From positions 3,720,001-3,784,000 of the forward strand of contig NZ_CP168493.1 in the NCBI RefSeq assembly GCF_042945595.1: 64,000 nucleotides of DNA, written 5' to 3'. Under the pieces are notes generated by a model. The model saw only the letters and a list, made by a program, of their open reading frames with translations. It had not been told where the DNA came from and searched no databases. The first letter of the stretch is position 1, and every line of letters begins with the position of its first letter. Source of the stretch: Psychrobacillus sp042945595 (GTDB taxonomy: Bacteria; Bacillota; Bacilli; Bacillales_A; Planococcaceae). Below are positions 55,656-64,000 of the stretch, in pieces. Made by a program: the position numbers and the translations under genes.

Positions 55656-56126
55656 CTACCAACGATAGTGTGCGAACGCTTTGTTAGCTTCCGCCATTTT
55701 GTGCATATCTTCACGTTTCTTAACTGAAGCACCGGTGTTGTTTGATGCATCAAGAATTTCGTTAGCTAAACGTTCTTCCATCGTTTTCTCTCCACGAAGG
55801 CGTGAATAGTTCACTAAGTAACGAAGACCTAGAGTTGAACGACGATCTGGACGTACTTCTACCGGCACTTGGTAGTTTGCACCACCAACACGACGAGCAC
55901 GTACTTCAAGAACTGGCATTACGTTAGTTAATGCAGCTTCAAATACTTCTAAAGCATCTTTACCAGAACGTTCTTTTACTAGTTCGAACGCTCCGTATAG
56001 GATTTTTTGAGAAGTACCTCTTTTACCATCTACCATCATTTTATTGACTAAACGAGTTACTAGTTTCGAATTATAAATTGGATCTGGTAACACGTCACGT
56101 TTGGAAACAGGACCTTTACGAGGCAT
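55656..56126 (-). CDS. rpsG: 30S ribosomal protein S7
   Basis: A 156-aa head assembly protein. RLVNKMMVDGKRGTSQKIL and ANYQVPVEVRPDRRSTLGLR are diagnostic. It is between rpsL and fusA as usual. Confidence 0.99.
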   Translation of the reverse strand: MPRKGPVSKRDVLPDPIYNSKLVTRLVNKMMVDGKRGTSQKILYGAFELVKERSGKDALEVFEAALTNVMPVLEVRARRVGGANYQVPVEVRPDRRSTLGLRYLVNYSRLRGEKTMEERLANEILDASNNTGASVKKREDMHKMAEANKAFAHYRW

Positions 56127-56174
56127 GTGTTTTCCTCCTTTCGACTAATTGTCTAATTATTAATTATTTAAAAA

Positions 56175-56594
56175 TTATTTTTTTACTTTCGGGCGTTTTG
56201 CACCGTATAAAGAACGACTTTGCATACGACCTGTAACACCAGCTGTATCAAGAGCACCACGTACGATATGGTAACGTACCCCTGGTAAGTCTTTCACTTT
56301 TCCTCCGCGGATAAGTACAACACTATGTTCTTGTAGGTTGTGACCTTCACCAGGAATATAAGCAGTAACCTCTAACGTATTTGTCAAACGTACACGCGCA
56401 TATTTACGAAGTGCTGAGTTTGGTTTCTTCGGCGTCATAGTACCAACACGAGTACAAACCCCACGCTTTTGTGGCGAGTTAAGATTTGTAGCTGATTTTT
56501 TAAAGCTGTTATAGCCTTTTCCTAAAGCTGGAGACTTTGAGTTCGTAATTTTGGATTGACGAGGCTTACGTACCAATTGGTTAATTGTAGGCAT
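56175..56594 (-). CDS. rpsL: 30S ribosomal protein S12
   Basis: A 139-aa decoding-centre protein. TPKKPNSALRKYARVRLTN holds the lysine linked to streptomycin response in other species, here wild-type Lys; the PGVRYHIVRGALDTAGV loop is also intact. The extra segment GKGYNSFKKSATNLNSPQ is usual for low-GC Gram-positives. Confidence 0.98.
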   Translation of the reverse strand: MPTINQLVRKPRQSKITNSKSPALGKGYNSFKKSATNLNSPQKRGVCTRVGTMTPKKPNSALRKYARVRLTNTLEVTAYIPGEGHNLQEHSVVLIRGGKVKDLPGVRYHIVRGALDTAGVTGRMQSRSLYGAKRPKVKK

Positions 56595-56692
56595 CGATTA
56601 TTCCTCCCTTCATTTATTCTTTTTAATACCACACATCCAGGTGGTTCATTTTTTGGGTAAAAACAAAGTCTTTGTGTTTTACACAAAAACTG

Positions 56693-56941
56693 TTACACAA
56701 TAAGAGCTACTACTGATGCACCTAAGTGCAATCCACAAGCTTTACCAAGATCTATTTTAGACTTTACGTAGTGTATAAGAACATTGTTATCTTGTGCTGT
56801 TGATCGTGCTAGATCAATAATTCTTTCCTCTACATCAAGTGCAATATAAACTTCTTTGACAAGCCCTTTTTTCATCGCTTTTACTGATTGCTTTATACCT
56901 ATGATTGTTTTTTTTGCTTGTTTCACTTTTTCATAAGACAT
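56693..56941 (-). CDS. rplGB: L7Ae-family ribosomal protein (RplGB/YbxF-like)
   Basis: An 82-aa kink-turn RNA-binding protein. VKEVYIALDVEERI and KACGLHLGASVVALIV match the L7Ae fold. Its B. subtilis counterpart at the same place between rpoC and rpsL is YbxF. The frame is open to a GTG at 56962, but GGAGG at 8 nt favours the ATG at 56941 (MSYEKVKQAKK). The first gene of the str operon. Confidence 0.92.
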   Translation of the reverse strand: MSYEKVKQAKKTIIGIKQSVKAMKKGLVKEVYIALDVEERIIDLARSTAQDNNVLIHYVKSKIDLGKACGLHLGASVVALIV

Positions 56942-56988
56942 TTTCATATCCTCCAAAGTCACAAGTCAGATAACTATCAACCTTAAAC

Positions 56989-57017
56989 ATATTATCACTC
57001 TTAGAAAAGACTGTCAA
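56989..57017 (-). promoter_or_regulatory. str operon promoter
   Basis: On the minus strand consensus TTGACA (57012-57017), 17 nt, then TAATAT (56989-56994). The start near 56982 gives a 40-nt leader before rplGB. Confidence 0.8.
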
Positions 57018-57030
57018 CACTAATCTTAAT

Positions 57031-57070
57031 AATATTAGGGAGAACTACCATGACGTTTCTCCCTAATATT
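57031..57070 (-). other. 14-bp stem-loop after rpoC
   Basis: AATATTAGGGAGAA (57031-57044) pairs perfectly with TTCTCCCTAATATT (57057-57070). It begins within 10 nt of the rpoC stop. On the minus strand ATTAAGATTAG follows rather than a T-run, so it may stabilise the rpoBC 3' end or terminate inefficiently before the str promoter. Confidence 0.6.
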
Positions 57071-57076
57071 TATTTT

Positions 57077-60000
57077 TTATTCAGTGCTTATTGTTTCTTT
57101 TCCTTTATCCGCTTTGTTACTAGTAATCTGAATCTGACGATAACGTTGCATACCCGTTCCAGCTGGAACTAGTTTACCAATAATTACGTTTTCTTTTAAT
57201 CCTAGTAATTCATCACGTTTCCCTTTAATCGCTGCATCCGTTAAGACACGAGTCGTTTCTTGGAATGACGCTGCAGATAAGAATGATTCTGTTTCTAAAG
57301 AAGCTTTCGTAATACCAAGAATTACTGGGCGACAAGTTGCAGGAATCTTACCTTGTAAAACTGCATCCTTATTTGCCTCAGCAAATTGATGAATATCAAG
57401 CAGCGAGCCTGGAAGTAATTCCGTTTCACCAGCTTCAATAACACGAATTTTACGAAGCATTTGTCGTACCATTACTTCGATGTGTTTATCACCAATTTCT
57501 ACCCCTTGCATACGATAAACTTTTTGTACTTCTTTTAATAAATACACTTGAACGGTAGAAACGTCTTTTACTTTCAATAATTCTTTTGGATCAGTAGAAC
57601 CTTCCGTTAATACCTGTCCACGTTGAATTGTATCATTTACATGAACTTTTATACGCGCATTATAAGGCGCTAAATATTTACGAGTTTCTACATTACCTTG
57701 AATAGTAATTTCTTTTTGGCCTTCTCTAATTTCATCAATTTCAGTAACGATACCTGTAATTTCTGAAATAACAGCTTGACCTTTTGGATTACGAGCTTCG
57801 AAAATCTCTTGGATACGTGGAAGACCTTGTGTAATATCATCTCCGGCCACCCCACCTGTATGGAATGTACGCATCGTTAACTGCGTACCTGGTTCTCCGA
57901 TTGATTGAGCAGCAATAATACCAACTGCTTCTCCAACTTCTACAGTGTCTCCAGTAGCTAAGTTGAGACCGTAACATTTTTTACAAACGCCGTGCTTCGT
58001 ATTACATGTAAACGCTGAACGGATTGTTAACTCATTAAGACCAGCCTCTTCAATAATGCGAGCGACATCTTGTGTAATTAATCCGTCTTTCGCTAGGATT
58101 ACCTCATTCGTTGTTGGATGGAAGATTGTTTTCTTCGTATGACGACCGACAATACGTTCACCAAACTCTTCAATTACTTCCGTACCTTCCATAAGTGAAC
58201 CAATTAGTAAACCACGGTCAGTTCCACAATCGTCTTCTCTAACAATTACATCTTGAGCAACGTCAACAAGACGACGAGTTAAGTAACCTGAATCAGCAGT
58301 TTTAAGTGCAGTATCAGCAAGTCCTTTACGAGCACCATGAGTCGAGATGAAGTATTCAAGAACTGTTAAACCTTCACGGAACGATGATTTGATCGGAAGT
58401 TCGATAATTCGTCCGGCCGGATTGGCCATCAGACCACGCATACCTGCAAGCTGCGTAAAGTTAGATGCGTTACCACGGGCCCCTGAATCACTCATCATGA
58501 AGATTGGGTTAGAATTATCAAGGGATTTCATCAGTTTATCTTGAATAATCTCTTTTGCTTTACTCCAATGTCCTATGACACTTGCATAGCGCTCTTCTTC
58601 CGTGATTAGACCACGACGGAATTGTTTAATTACTTTATCTACTTTACCTTGCGCTTCTTCTAGAATTTCACCTTTGTCTGGAAGTACCACGATATCAGAA
58701 ATACCGATTGTAATACCAGCTTTAGTAGAATATTTAAATCCAAGTGCTTTCATGCGATCCAGCATTTTTGAAGTTTCTGTAATATGGAAACGTTTAAATA
58801 CTTCTGCAATGATATTTCCAAGGATTTTTTTCTTGAATGGTTGTATAAGATCCATTGCTTCTATATGTTTCTTGATATCTGTAGTTGTAGAAACAAAATA
58901 GTTTGATGGAGTTTCAACTTGCAAATTGAAGTCCGTCGGTTCGTTAATATACGGGAACGTCTCTGGTAGTATTTCATTGAAAATTACTTTACCAACTGTT
59001 GTCGTTAACAACATTTTGTTTTGTTCTTCCGTAAACGTTTGGTTTTTAAGTGATGATGCAGCAATTGCGATACGTGTATGCAAATGTACATGACCAGTGT
59101 TATATGCGATTAATACTTCTTCTGGACCATAGAAAGTAGAACCTTCTCCTGTTGCACCTTTACGCTCAAGTGTTAAGTAATAGTTTCCTAAAACCATATC
59201 TTGAGAAGGTGTAACAACTGGTTTTCCATCTTTCGGGTTCAAAATGTTTTGTGCTGCAAGCATTAATAAACGGGCTTCTGCTTGAGCTTCTGCCGATAAA
59301 GGAACGTGAACAGCCATTTGGTCACCATCAAAGTCAGCGTTGTAAGCTGTACATACAAGAGGGTGAAGACGAATTGCACGGCCTTCTACTAATGTTGGTT
59401 CGAAAGCTTGAATACCTAAACGGTGAAGAGTAGGTGCACGGTTTAATAAAACCGGATGCTCCCTAATGACGTCTTCTAATACATCCCAAACTTCAGCATG
59501 CATACGTTCAATTTTTCGCTTAGCACTTTTAATGTTGTGAGCTAAGCCACGTTCAACTAGTTCTTTCATTACAAATGGTTTAAATAATTCAATAGCCATT
59601 TCTTTTGGAAGACCGCATTGATACATTTTTAAGTTAGGTCCTACTACGATAACCGAACGACCAGAATAGTCTACACGTTTACCAAGTAAGTTTTGACGGA
59701 AACGACCTTGTTTCCCTTTCAACATATGAGAGAGTGATTTTAATGGACGATTACCTGGTCCTGTAACCGGACGACCACGACGACCATTATCAATCAAAGC
59801 ATCTACAGCTTCTTGTAACATACGTTTTTCATTTTGTACAATAATACTTGGAGCACCTAAGTCAAGTAAACGTTTTAAGCGGTTATTACGGTTAATAACA
59901 CGACGATATAAATCGTTTAAATCAGACGTAGCAAATCGTCCACCATCTAATTGAACCATTGGACGCAATTCTGGAGGAATTACCGGTAGAACGTCTAAAA

Positions 60001-60679
60001 CCATCCAATCCGGTTTATTTCCTGAATTACGGAAAGATTCTACTACTTCTAAGCGTTTAATAGCACGTGTACGACGTTGACCTTGTGCAGATTTCAACTC
60101 TTCTTTTAAGCTTTCTGTTTCACTCTCTAAATCAAGTTCTTGAAGTAGACGTTTAATCGCTTCTGCACCCATAGCCGCTTGGAACTTTGTACCAAACTTA
60201 TCACGGTATGCACGATATTCTTTTTCAGAAAGTAATTGTTTCTTTTCAAGAGGTGTATCTGCAGGTTCAATTACCACGTAGGAAGCAAAATAAATTACTT
60301 CTTCAAGGGATCTTGGAGACATATCCAAAATTAGACCCATACGACTTGGAATACCTTTGAAATACCAAATATGTGAAACAGGTGCTGCTAATTCGATATG
60401 CCCCATGCGTTCACGACGTACTTTTGAACGCGTTACTTCTACTCCACATCGATCACATACTACACCTTTATAACGAACTCGCTTGTATTTACCACAGTGA
60501 CATTCCCAGTCTTTAGTAGGACCAAAAATACGCTCACAGAACAAACCATCTTTTTCAGGTTTTAATGTTCGATAGTTGATTGTTTCAGGTTTTTTAACTT
60601 CCCCGTAAGACCAAGAGCGAATTTTATCAGGTGAAGCTAAACCAATTTTCATATACTCAAAATTATTAACATCTATCAA
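57077..60679 (-). CDS. rpoC: DNA-directed RNA polymerase subunit beta'
   Basis: A 1200-aa catalytic subunit. The N-terminal zinc ribbon is CHCGKYKRVRYKGVVCDRCG, the catalytic loop NADFDGDQMAVHVPL near residue 450, the trigger-loop region AAQSIGEPGTQLTMRTFHTG and a second zinc site CNTKHGVCKKCYG. Translation starts at TTG with GGAGG 8 nt upstream, as in B. subtilis. Confidence 0.99.
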   Translation of the reverse strand: MIDVNNFEYMKIGLASPDKIRSWSYGEVKKPETINYRTLKPEKDGLFCERIFGPTKDWECHCGKYKRVRYKGVVCDRCGVEVTRSKVRRERMGHIELAAPVSHIWYFKGIPSRMGLILDMSPRSLEEVIYFASYVVIEPADTPLEKKQLLSEKEYRAYRDKFGTKFQAAMGAEAIKRLLQELDLESETESLKEELKSAQGQRRTRAIKRLEVVESFRNSGNKPDWMVLDVLPVIPPELRPMVQLDGGRFATSDLNDLYRRVINRNNRLKRLLDLGAPSIIVQNEKRMLQEAVDALIDNGRRGRPVTGPGNRPLKSLSHMLKGKQGRFRQNLLGKRVDYSGRSVIVVGPNLKMYQCGLPKEMAIELFKPFVMKELVERGLAHNIKSAKRKIERMHAEVWDVLEDVIREHPVLLNRAPTLHRLGIQAFEPTLVEGRAIRLHPLVCTAYNADFDGDQMAVHVPLSAEAQAEARLLMLAAQNILNPKDGKPVVTPSQDMVLGNYYLTLERKGATGEGSTFYGPEEVLIAYNTGHVHLHTRIAIAASSLKNQTFTEEQNKMLLTTTVGKVIFNEILPETFPYINEPTDFNLQVETPSNYFVSTTTDIKKHIEAMDLIQPFKKKILGNIIAEVFKRFHITETSKMLDRMKALGFKYSTKAGITIGISDIVVLPDKGEILEEAQGKVDKVIKQFRRGLITEEERYASVIGHWSKAKEIIQDKLMKSLDNSNPIFMMSDSGARGNASNFTQLAGMRGLMANPAGRIIELPIKSSFREGLTVLEYFISTHGARKGLADTALKTADSGYLTRRLVDVAQDVIVREDDCGTDRGLLIGSLMEGTEVIEEFGERIVGRHTKKTIFHPTTNEVILAKDGLITQDVARIIEEAGLNELTIRSAFTCNTKHGVCKKCYGLNLATGDTVEVGEAVGIIAAQSIGEPGTQLTMRTFHTGGVAGDDITQGLPRIQEIFEARNPKGQAVISEITGIVTEIDEIREGQKEITIQGNVETRKYLAPYNARIKVHVNDTIQRGQVLTEGSTDPKELLKVKDVSTVQVYLLKEVQKVYRMQGVEIGDKHIEVMVRQMLRKIRVIEAGETELLPGSLLDIHQFAEANKDAVLQGKIPATCRPVILGITKASLETESFLSAASFQETTRVLTDAAIKGKRDELLGLKENVIIGKLVPAGTGMQRYRQIQITSNKADKGKETISTE

Positions 60680-60759
60680 GGAGCCTACCTCCCTTTAGTC
60701 TTGTGTCTTTTAAAAGACTTTCCAAGTAGCTCTGCATAATGCAATTTTATACGGAAATA

Positions 60760-60780
60760 CGGACAGGCATCACCTGTCCG
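60760..60780 (-). other. 8-bp hairpin in the rpoB-rpoC spacer
   Basis: CGGACAGG (60760-60767) pairs with CCTGTCCG (60773-60780) around CATCA. No T-run follows on the minus strand. It lies between the duplicated rpoB tail and rpoC, and could modulate rpoC expression. Confidence 0.5.
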
Positions 60781-60796
60781 ATTTCTTTTTACCTCT

Positions 60797-60830
60797 TATT
60801 CCACTATTCCTACTGGTTCCTCTTCTTTGC
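60797..60830 (-). repeat. duplicated rpoB 3' end in the rpoB-rpoC spacer
   Basis: This stretch encodes KEEEPVGIVE and a stop, the same ten residues that end rpoB at 60898-60934. The two copies differ by one substitution and one indel over about 34 nt. Between them lie about 68 nt of unrelated sequence (TGCGACGAGCTGTGCGCAGG on the minus strand). Confidence 0.85.
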
Positions 60831-60897
60831 TCCTGCGCACAGCTCGTCGCAGAAAACACTTGTTAGTCGCCGTGAAATAGGTATCTAGCTGTATTCT

Positions 60898-63800
60898 TTA
60901 TTCCACTATCCCTACTGGTTCCTCTTCTTTTGCTTGTGGCAAAATTCCAAGTGCGTCCGCTGCAGGAATATCGTCATCTTCATCTAAATCGCGAAGTTCA
61001 ATTTCTTCTTCGTCAATTGTTAGCATTTTAACGTCCATACCTAAACTTTGTAATTCTTTGATCAATACTTTGAATGATTCAGGAACACCTGGTTCTGGTA
61101 CGCTTTCACCTTTAACGATTGCTTCGTACGTTTTTACACGCCCTACAACGTCATCAGATTTAACTGTTAAAATTTCTTGCAGTGTATAAGCGGCACCATA
61201 AGCTTCTAGTGCCCATACTTCCATTTCTCCGAAACGCTGACCACCAAATTGCGCTTTCCCTCCAAGAGGCTGTTGCGTAACTAGTGAGTAAGGACCCGTA
61301 GAACGAGCATGTAACTTATCATCAACCATGTGGGCAAGTTTAATCATATACATAACCCCAACAGAAACACGGTTATCAAATGGTTCGCCTGAACGACCAT
61401 CATAAAGAGTCGTTTTACCATCACGGTTAAGTCCTGCTTCTTCCATCGTATTCCAAACATCTTCCTCGTTGGCACCATCGAATACCGGTGACGCCATATG
61501 AACACCTAGAAGTCTAGCAGCCATACCTAAGTGAAGCTCTAGTACTTGCCCAATATTCATACGAGAAGGTACACCTAGTGGATTTAACATGATATCAACC
61601 GGTGTTCCATCTGGAAGGAAAGGCATATCTTCTTCCGGAAGAATCCTTGAAATTACCCCTTTGTTACCATGACGTCCGGCCATTTTATCCCCTACAGAGA
61701 TTTTACGTTTTTGAACGATATATGCACGGACTAATTGGTTAACACCTGGAGATAATTCATCGCCATCTTCACGGTTGAATACTTTTACATCTAAAATTAT
61801 CCCACCAGCACCATGAGGTACACGTAGAGATGTATCACGAACTTCACGAGCTTTTTCACCGAAAATAGCATGAAGTAAACGTTCTTCTGCAGTTAGTTCT
61901 GTAACCCCTTTTGGTGTTACTTTCCCAACTAGGATGTCGCCATCACGAACTTCTGCACCAATACGGATAATTCCACGATCATCTAAATTGCGTAACGCAT
62001 CTTCTCCGACGTTCGGAATATCTCTCGTAATTTCCTCCGGCCCAAGCTTCGTATCACGCGATTCTGATTCATACTCTTCAATATGCACAGAAGTGTAAAC
62101 ATCATCTTTCACGAGACGCTCGCTCATAATAACGGCATCCTCATAGTTATATCCATCCCATGTCATGAAGGCTACTAATACATTACGACCTAATGCTAAT
62201 TCACCTTTTTCCATAGATGGACCATCTGCAAGCATATCAAGTGGTTTTACTCGATCCCCAATTTTCACAATTGGACGTTGGTTAATAGAAGTACCATGAT
62301 TTGAACGTTCAAATTTGTGTACTTTATAAGATGTTAAATCACCTTTTATTTCTTTTCCATCGACTTCTTCAATGCGACGAACTCTAATTTCTTTCGCTTC
62401 TACGTGTTCTACGATACCATGATATTTTGCTATAACAGCAGCACCTGAATCACGTGCATTCACATGTTCCATACCTGTTCCTACAAAGGGAGCTTCTGGA
62501 TTCAGTAAAGGAACTGCTTGACGTTGCATGTTCGCTCCCATAAGGGCACGGTTCGAGTCATCATTCTCTAAGAAAGGAATGCATGCCGTCGCTGCAGAAA
62601 CTACTTGTTTCGGTGATACATCCATGTAATCAATTTGATCTCTTCTAAATACAGTATTATCCCCACGGAAACGACCTACTACTTCTTCTTTAACAAATGC
62701 ACCATCTTCTGATAAGGGAGAGTTCGCTTGTGCTACCACATAGTTATCCTCTTCATCAGCAGTTAGATAATCAATGCGTGAAGTGACGAGACCCGTTTCA
62801 GGATCAACACGTCGGTATGGAGTTTCAATAAATCCAAATTTGTTTACTTTTGCAAAACTTGAAAGTGAGTTAATAAGTCCAATATTCGGACCCTCAGGCG
62901 TTTCGATCGGACACATGCGACCATAGTGAGAGTAATGAACGTCACGCACTTCGAACCCAGCACGCTCACGTGTTAAACCACCAGGCCCAAGAGCTGATAG
63001 ACGACGTTTATGCGTAAGTTCTGCAAGAGGGTTTGTTTGGTCCATGAACTGAGATAATTGTGAACTACCAAAAAATTCTTTAATAGATGCAATGACCGGA
63101 CGAATATTGATCAATTGTTGTGGAACAATTGATTGTGTATCGTTAATAGACATTCTTTCACGAACTACTCGTTCCATACGAGAAAGACCAATACGGAACT
63201 GATTTTGTAATAACTCTCCTACCGAACGTAAACGACGATTTCCTAGATGATCAATGTCATCCGTGTTTCCAACATTGTATAAAAGATTAAAGAAGTATCC
63301 AACAGAGGAAACAATATCAGCAGGTGTAATGTTTTTCACTTCTGTTTCCACATACGCATTGCTAATTACATTTATTTCCTTTTGTTCTTCTTCATTTGGT
63401 GCATAGATCTTAATGGATTGAATGGTAATATCATCTTCTAAAACACCACCTACTTGAGATAATGTTTTAAATCCTATTCCACTCTCTAAATGAGGGATTA
63501 GTTTATCAAGTACTCGACGATCTATCAGAGTACCTGCTTCTACTAATATCTCGCCTGTTTCAGGATCCACTAGCGTTTCTGCTATCGTTTGATTAAACAA
63601 ACGATTTTTAATATGCAATTTTTTATTCATTTTGTAACGACCAACATTCGCTAAATCATAGCGTTTTGGGTCAAAAAAGCGAGAATACAACAAACTCTTC
63701 GCACTTTCAACTGTCGGTGGTTCTCCAGGGCGTAGACGCTCATAGATTTCAAGTAACGCTTTTTCAGACGTTTCCGTGTTATCTTTTTCAAGCGTATTAC

Positions 63801-64000
63801 GTAGATATTCATTATCACCAATTAAATCAATGATTTCTTGATCTGATCCTAAGCCTAATGCGCGAAGTAAAACAGTAACCGGTAATTTACGTGTACGATC
63901 GATTCGAACGTATACGACGTCTTTTGCATCAATTTCATATTCTAACCATGCTCCACGGTTTGGAATAACTGTAGATCCAAAACCTTTTTTACCATTTTTG
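60898..64000 (-). CDS. rpoB: DNA-directed RNA polymerase subunit beta (5' end beyond the window)
   Basis: About 1033 residues of the beta subunit are visible and the frame stays open to the right edge (NGKKGFGSTVIPNRGAWLEY). About 150 N-terminal residues are missing. The rifampicin region reads SQLSQFMDQTNPLAELTHKR with LSALGPGG, so no classical resistance change is seen. GDKMAGRHGNKGVIS and FGGQRFGEMEVWALEAYGAA are intact. The C-terminal tail is acidic (ELRDLDEDDDIPAADALG). A TTG at 63693 is an internal codon, not the start. Confidence 0.98.
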   Translation of the reverse strand, partial: KNGKKGFGSTVIPNRGAWLEYEIDAKDVVYVRIDRTRKLPVTVLLRALGLGSDQEIIDLIGDNEYLRNTLEKDNTETSEKALLEIYERLRPGEPPTVESAKSLLYSRFFDPKRYDLANVGRYKMNKKLHIKNRLFNQTIAETLVDPETGEILVEAGTLIDRRVLDKLIPHLESGIGFKTLSQVGGVLEDDITIQSIKIYAPNEEEQKEINVISNAYVETEVKNITPADIVSSVGYFFNLLYNVGNTDDIDHLGNRRLRSVGELLQNQFRIGLSRMERVVRERMSINDTQSIVPQQLINIRPVIASIKEFFGSSQLSQFMDQTNPLAELTHKRRLSALGPGGLTRERAGFEVRDVHYSHYGRMCPIETPEGPNIGLINSLSSFAKVNKFGFIETPYRRVDPETGLVTSRIDYLTADEEDNYVVAQANSPLSEDGAFVKEEVVGRFRGDNTVFRRDQIDYMDVSPKQVVSAATACIPFLENDDSNRALMGANMQRQAVPLLNPEAPFVGTGMEHVNARDSGAAVIAKYHGIVEHVEAKEIRVRRIEEVDGKEIKGDLTSYKVHKFERSNHGTSINQRPIVKIGDRVKPLDMLADGPSMEKGELALGRNVLVAFMTWDGYNYEDAVIMSERLVKDDVYTSVHIEEYESESRDTKLGPEEITRDIPNVGEDALRNLDDRGIIRIGAEVRDGDILVGKVTPKGVTELTAEERLLHAIFGEKAREVRDTSLRVPHGAGGIILDVKVFNREDGDELSPGVNQLVRAYIVQKRKISVGDKMAGRHGNKGVISRILPEEDMPFLPDGTPVDIMLNPLGVPSRMNIGQVLELHLGMAARLLGVHMASPVFDGANEEDVWNTMEEAGLNRDGKTTLYDGRSGEPFDNRVSVGVMYMIKLAHMVDDKLHARSTGPYSLVTQQPLGGKAQFGGQRFGEMEVWALEAYGAAYTLQEILTVKSDDVVGRVKTYEAIVKGESVPEPGVPESFKVLIKELQSLGMDVKMLTIDEEEIELRDLDEDDDIPAADALGILPQAKEEEPVGIVE

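Noticed and set aside
57031..57070. Classical intrinsic terminator after rpoC
   Set aside because: The stem is strong, but the T-run lies on the wrong side for rpoC transcription; listed instead as a stem-loop of uncertain role.
63691..63693. Start codon of rpoB
   Set aside because: The frame continues upstream with conserved RpoB sequence to the window edge, so this TTG is internal.

Overview
The window is chromosomal DNA of a low-GC, spore-forming Gram-positive bacterium (Bacillales). Gene content and order (sigW-rsiW-cdaA-cdaR-glmM; rrn-pdaB-kbaA-gerD-salA-cwlD; S10-spc-alpha; rpoBC-str) follow the Bacillus subtilis origin-proximal region. The extra genes and the spacer repeats suggest a Planococcaceae-like genus (Psychrobacillus/Lysinibacillus/Sporosarcina type), but that is an inference and the genus cannot be fixed from reading alone. 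Most genes lie on the minus strand.

Region 1 (1-11.7 kb): an Lrp/AsnC regulator, a quinone oxidoreductase, the cell-envelope cluster sigW-rsiW-cdaA-cdaR-glmM (ECF sigma factor with its own SigW-type promoter, c-di-AMP synthesis and its regulator, peptidoglycan precursor synthesis), arginase, a GNAT acetyltransferase, the divergent citA/citR pair (minor citrate synthase and its LysR regulator) and a histidine phosphatase.

Region 2 (11.7-18.7 kb): a ten-gene tRNA cluster with its own promoter, a 0.6 kb spacer holding five degenerate repeats at an exact 21-bp spacing, then a 5S-23S-16S rRNA operon with one visible promoter and the long pre-rRNA processing stalks. A hairpin-forming repeat occurs in both the 5S/23S spacer and the tRNA cluster.

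Region 3 (18.7-26.8 kb): sporulation/germination genes (degenerate PdaB-like protein, KbaA, GerD, SalA, CwlD), then accessory genes (GNAT, MFS exporter, LysP-like permease) between cwlD and rpsI.

Region 4 (26.8-45.9 kb): rplM-rpsI, truA, the ECF vitamin-transporter module ecfA1-ecfA2-ecfT, and the complete S10-spc-alpha super-operon from rpsJ to rplQ. The map gene expected between adk and infA survives only as a decayed remnant.

Region 5 (46-64 kb): a Na+/H+ antiporter-family gene and a Bce-type two-component/ABC-transporter module occupy the junction between the S10 and str operons. They are followed (in reverse) by tuf, fusA, rpsG, rpsL, the L7Ae-like rplGB, rpoC and a 5'-truncated rpoB. 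The rpoB 3' end is duplicated in the rpoB-rpoC spacer.

Together the genes cover transcription, translation, protein export, envelope stress and sporulation. The most notable non-genic signals are the 21-bp phased repeats, the dispersed spacer hairpin repeat, the rpoB-tail duplication, the map pseudogene and a candidate attenuator before ecfA1.
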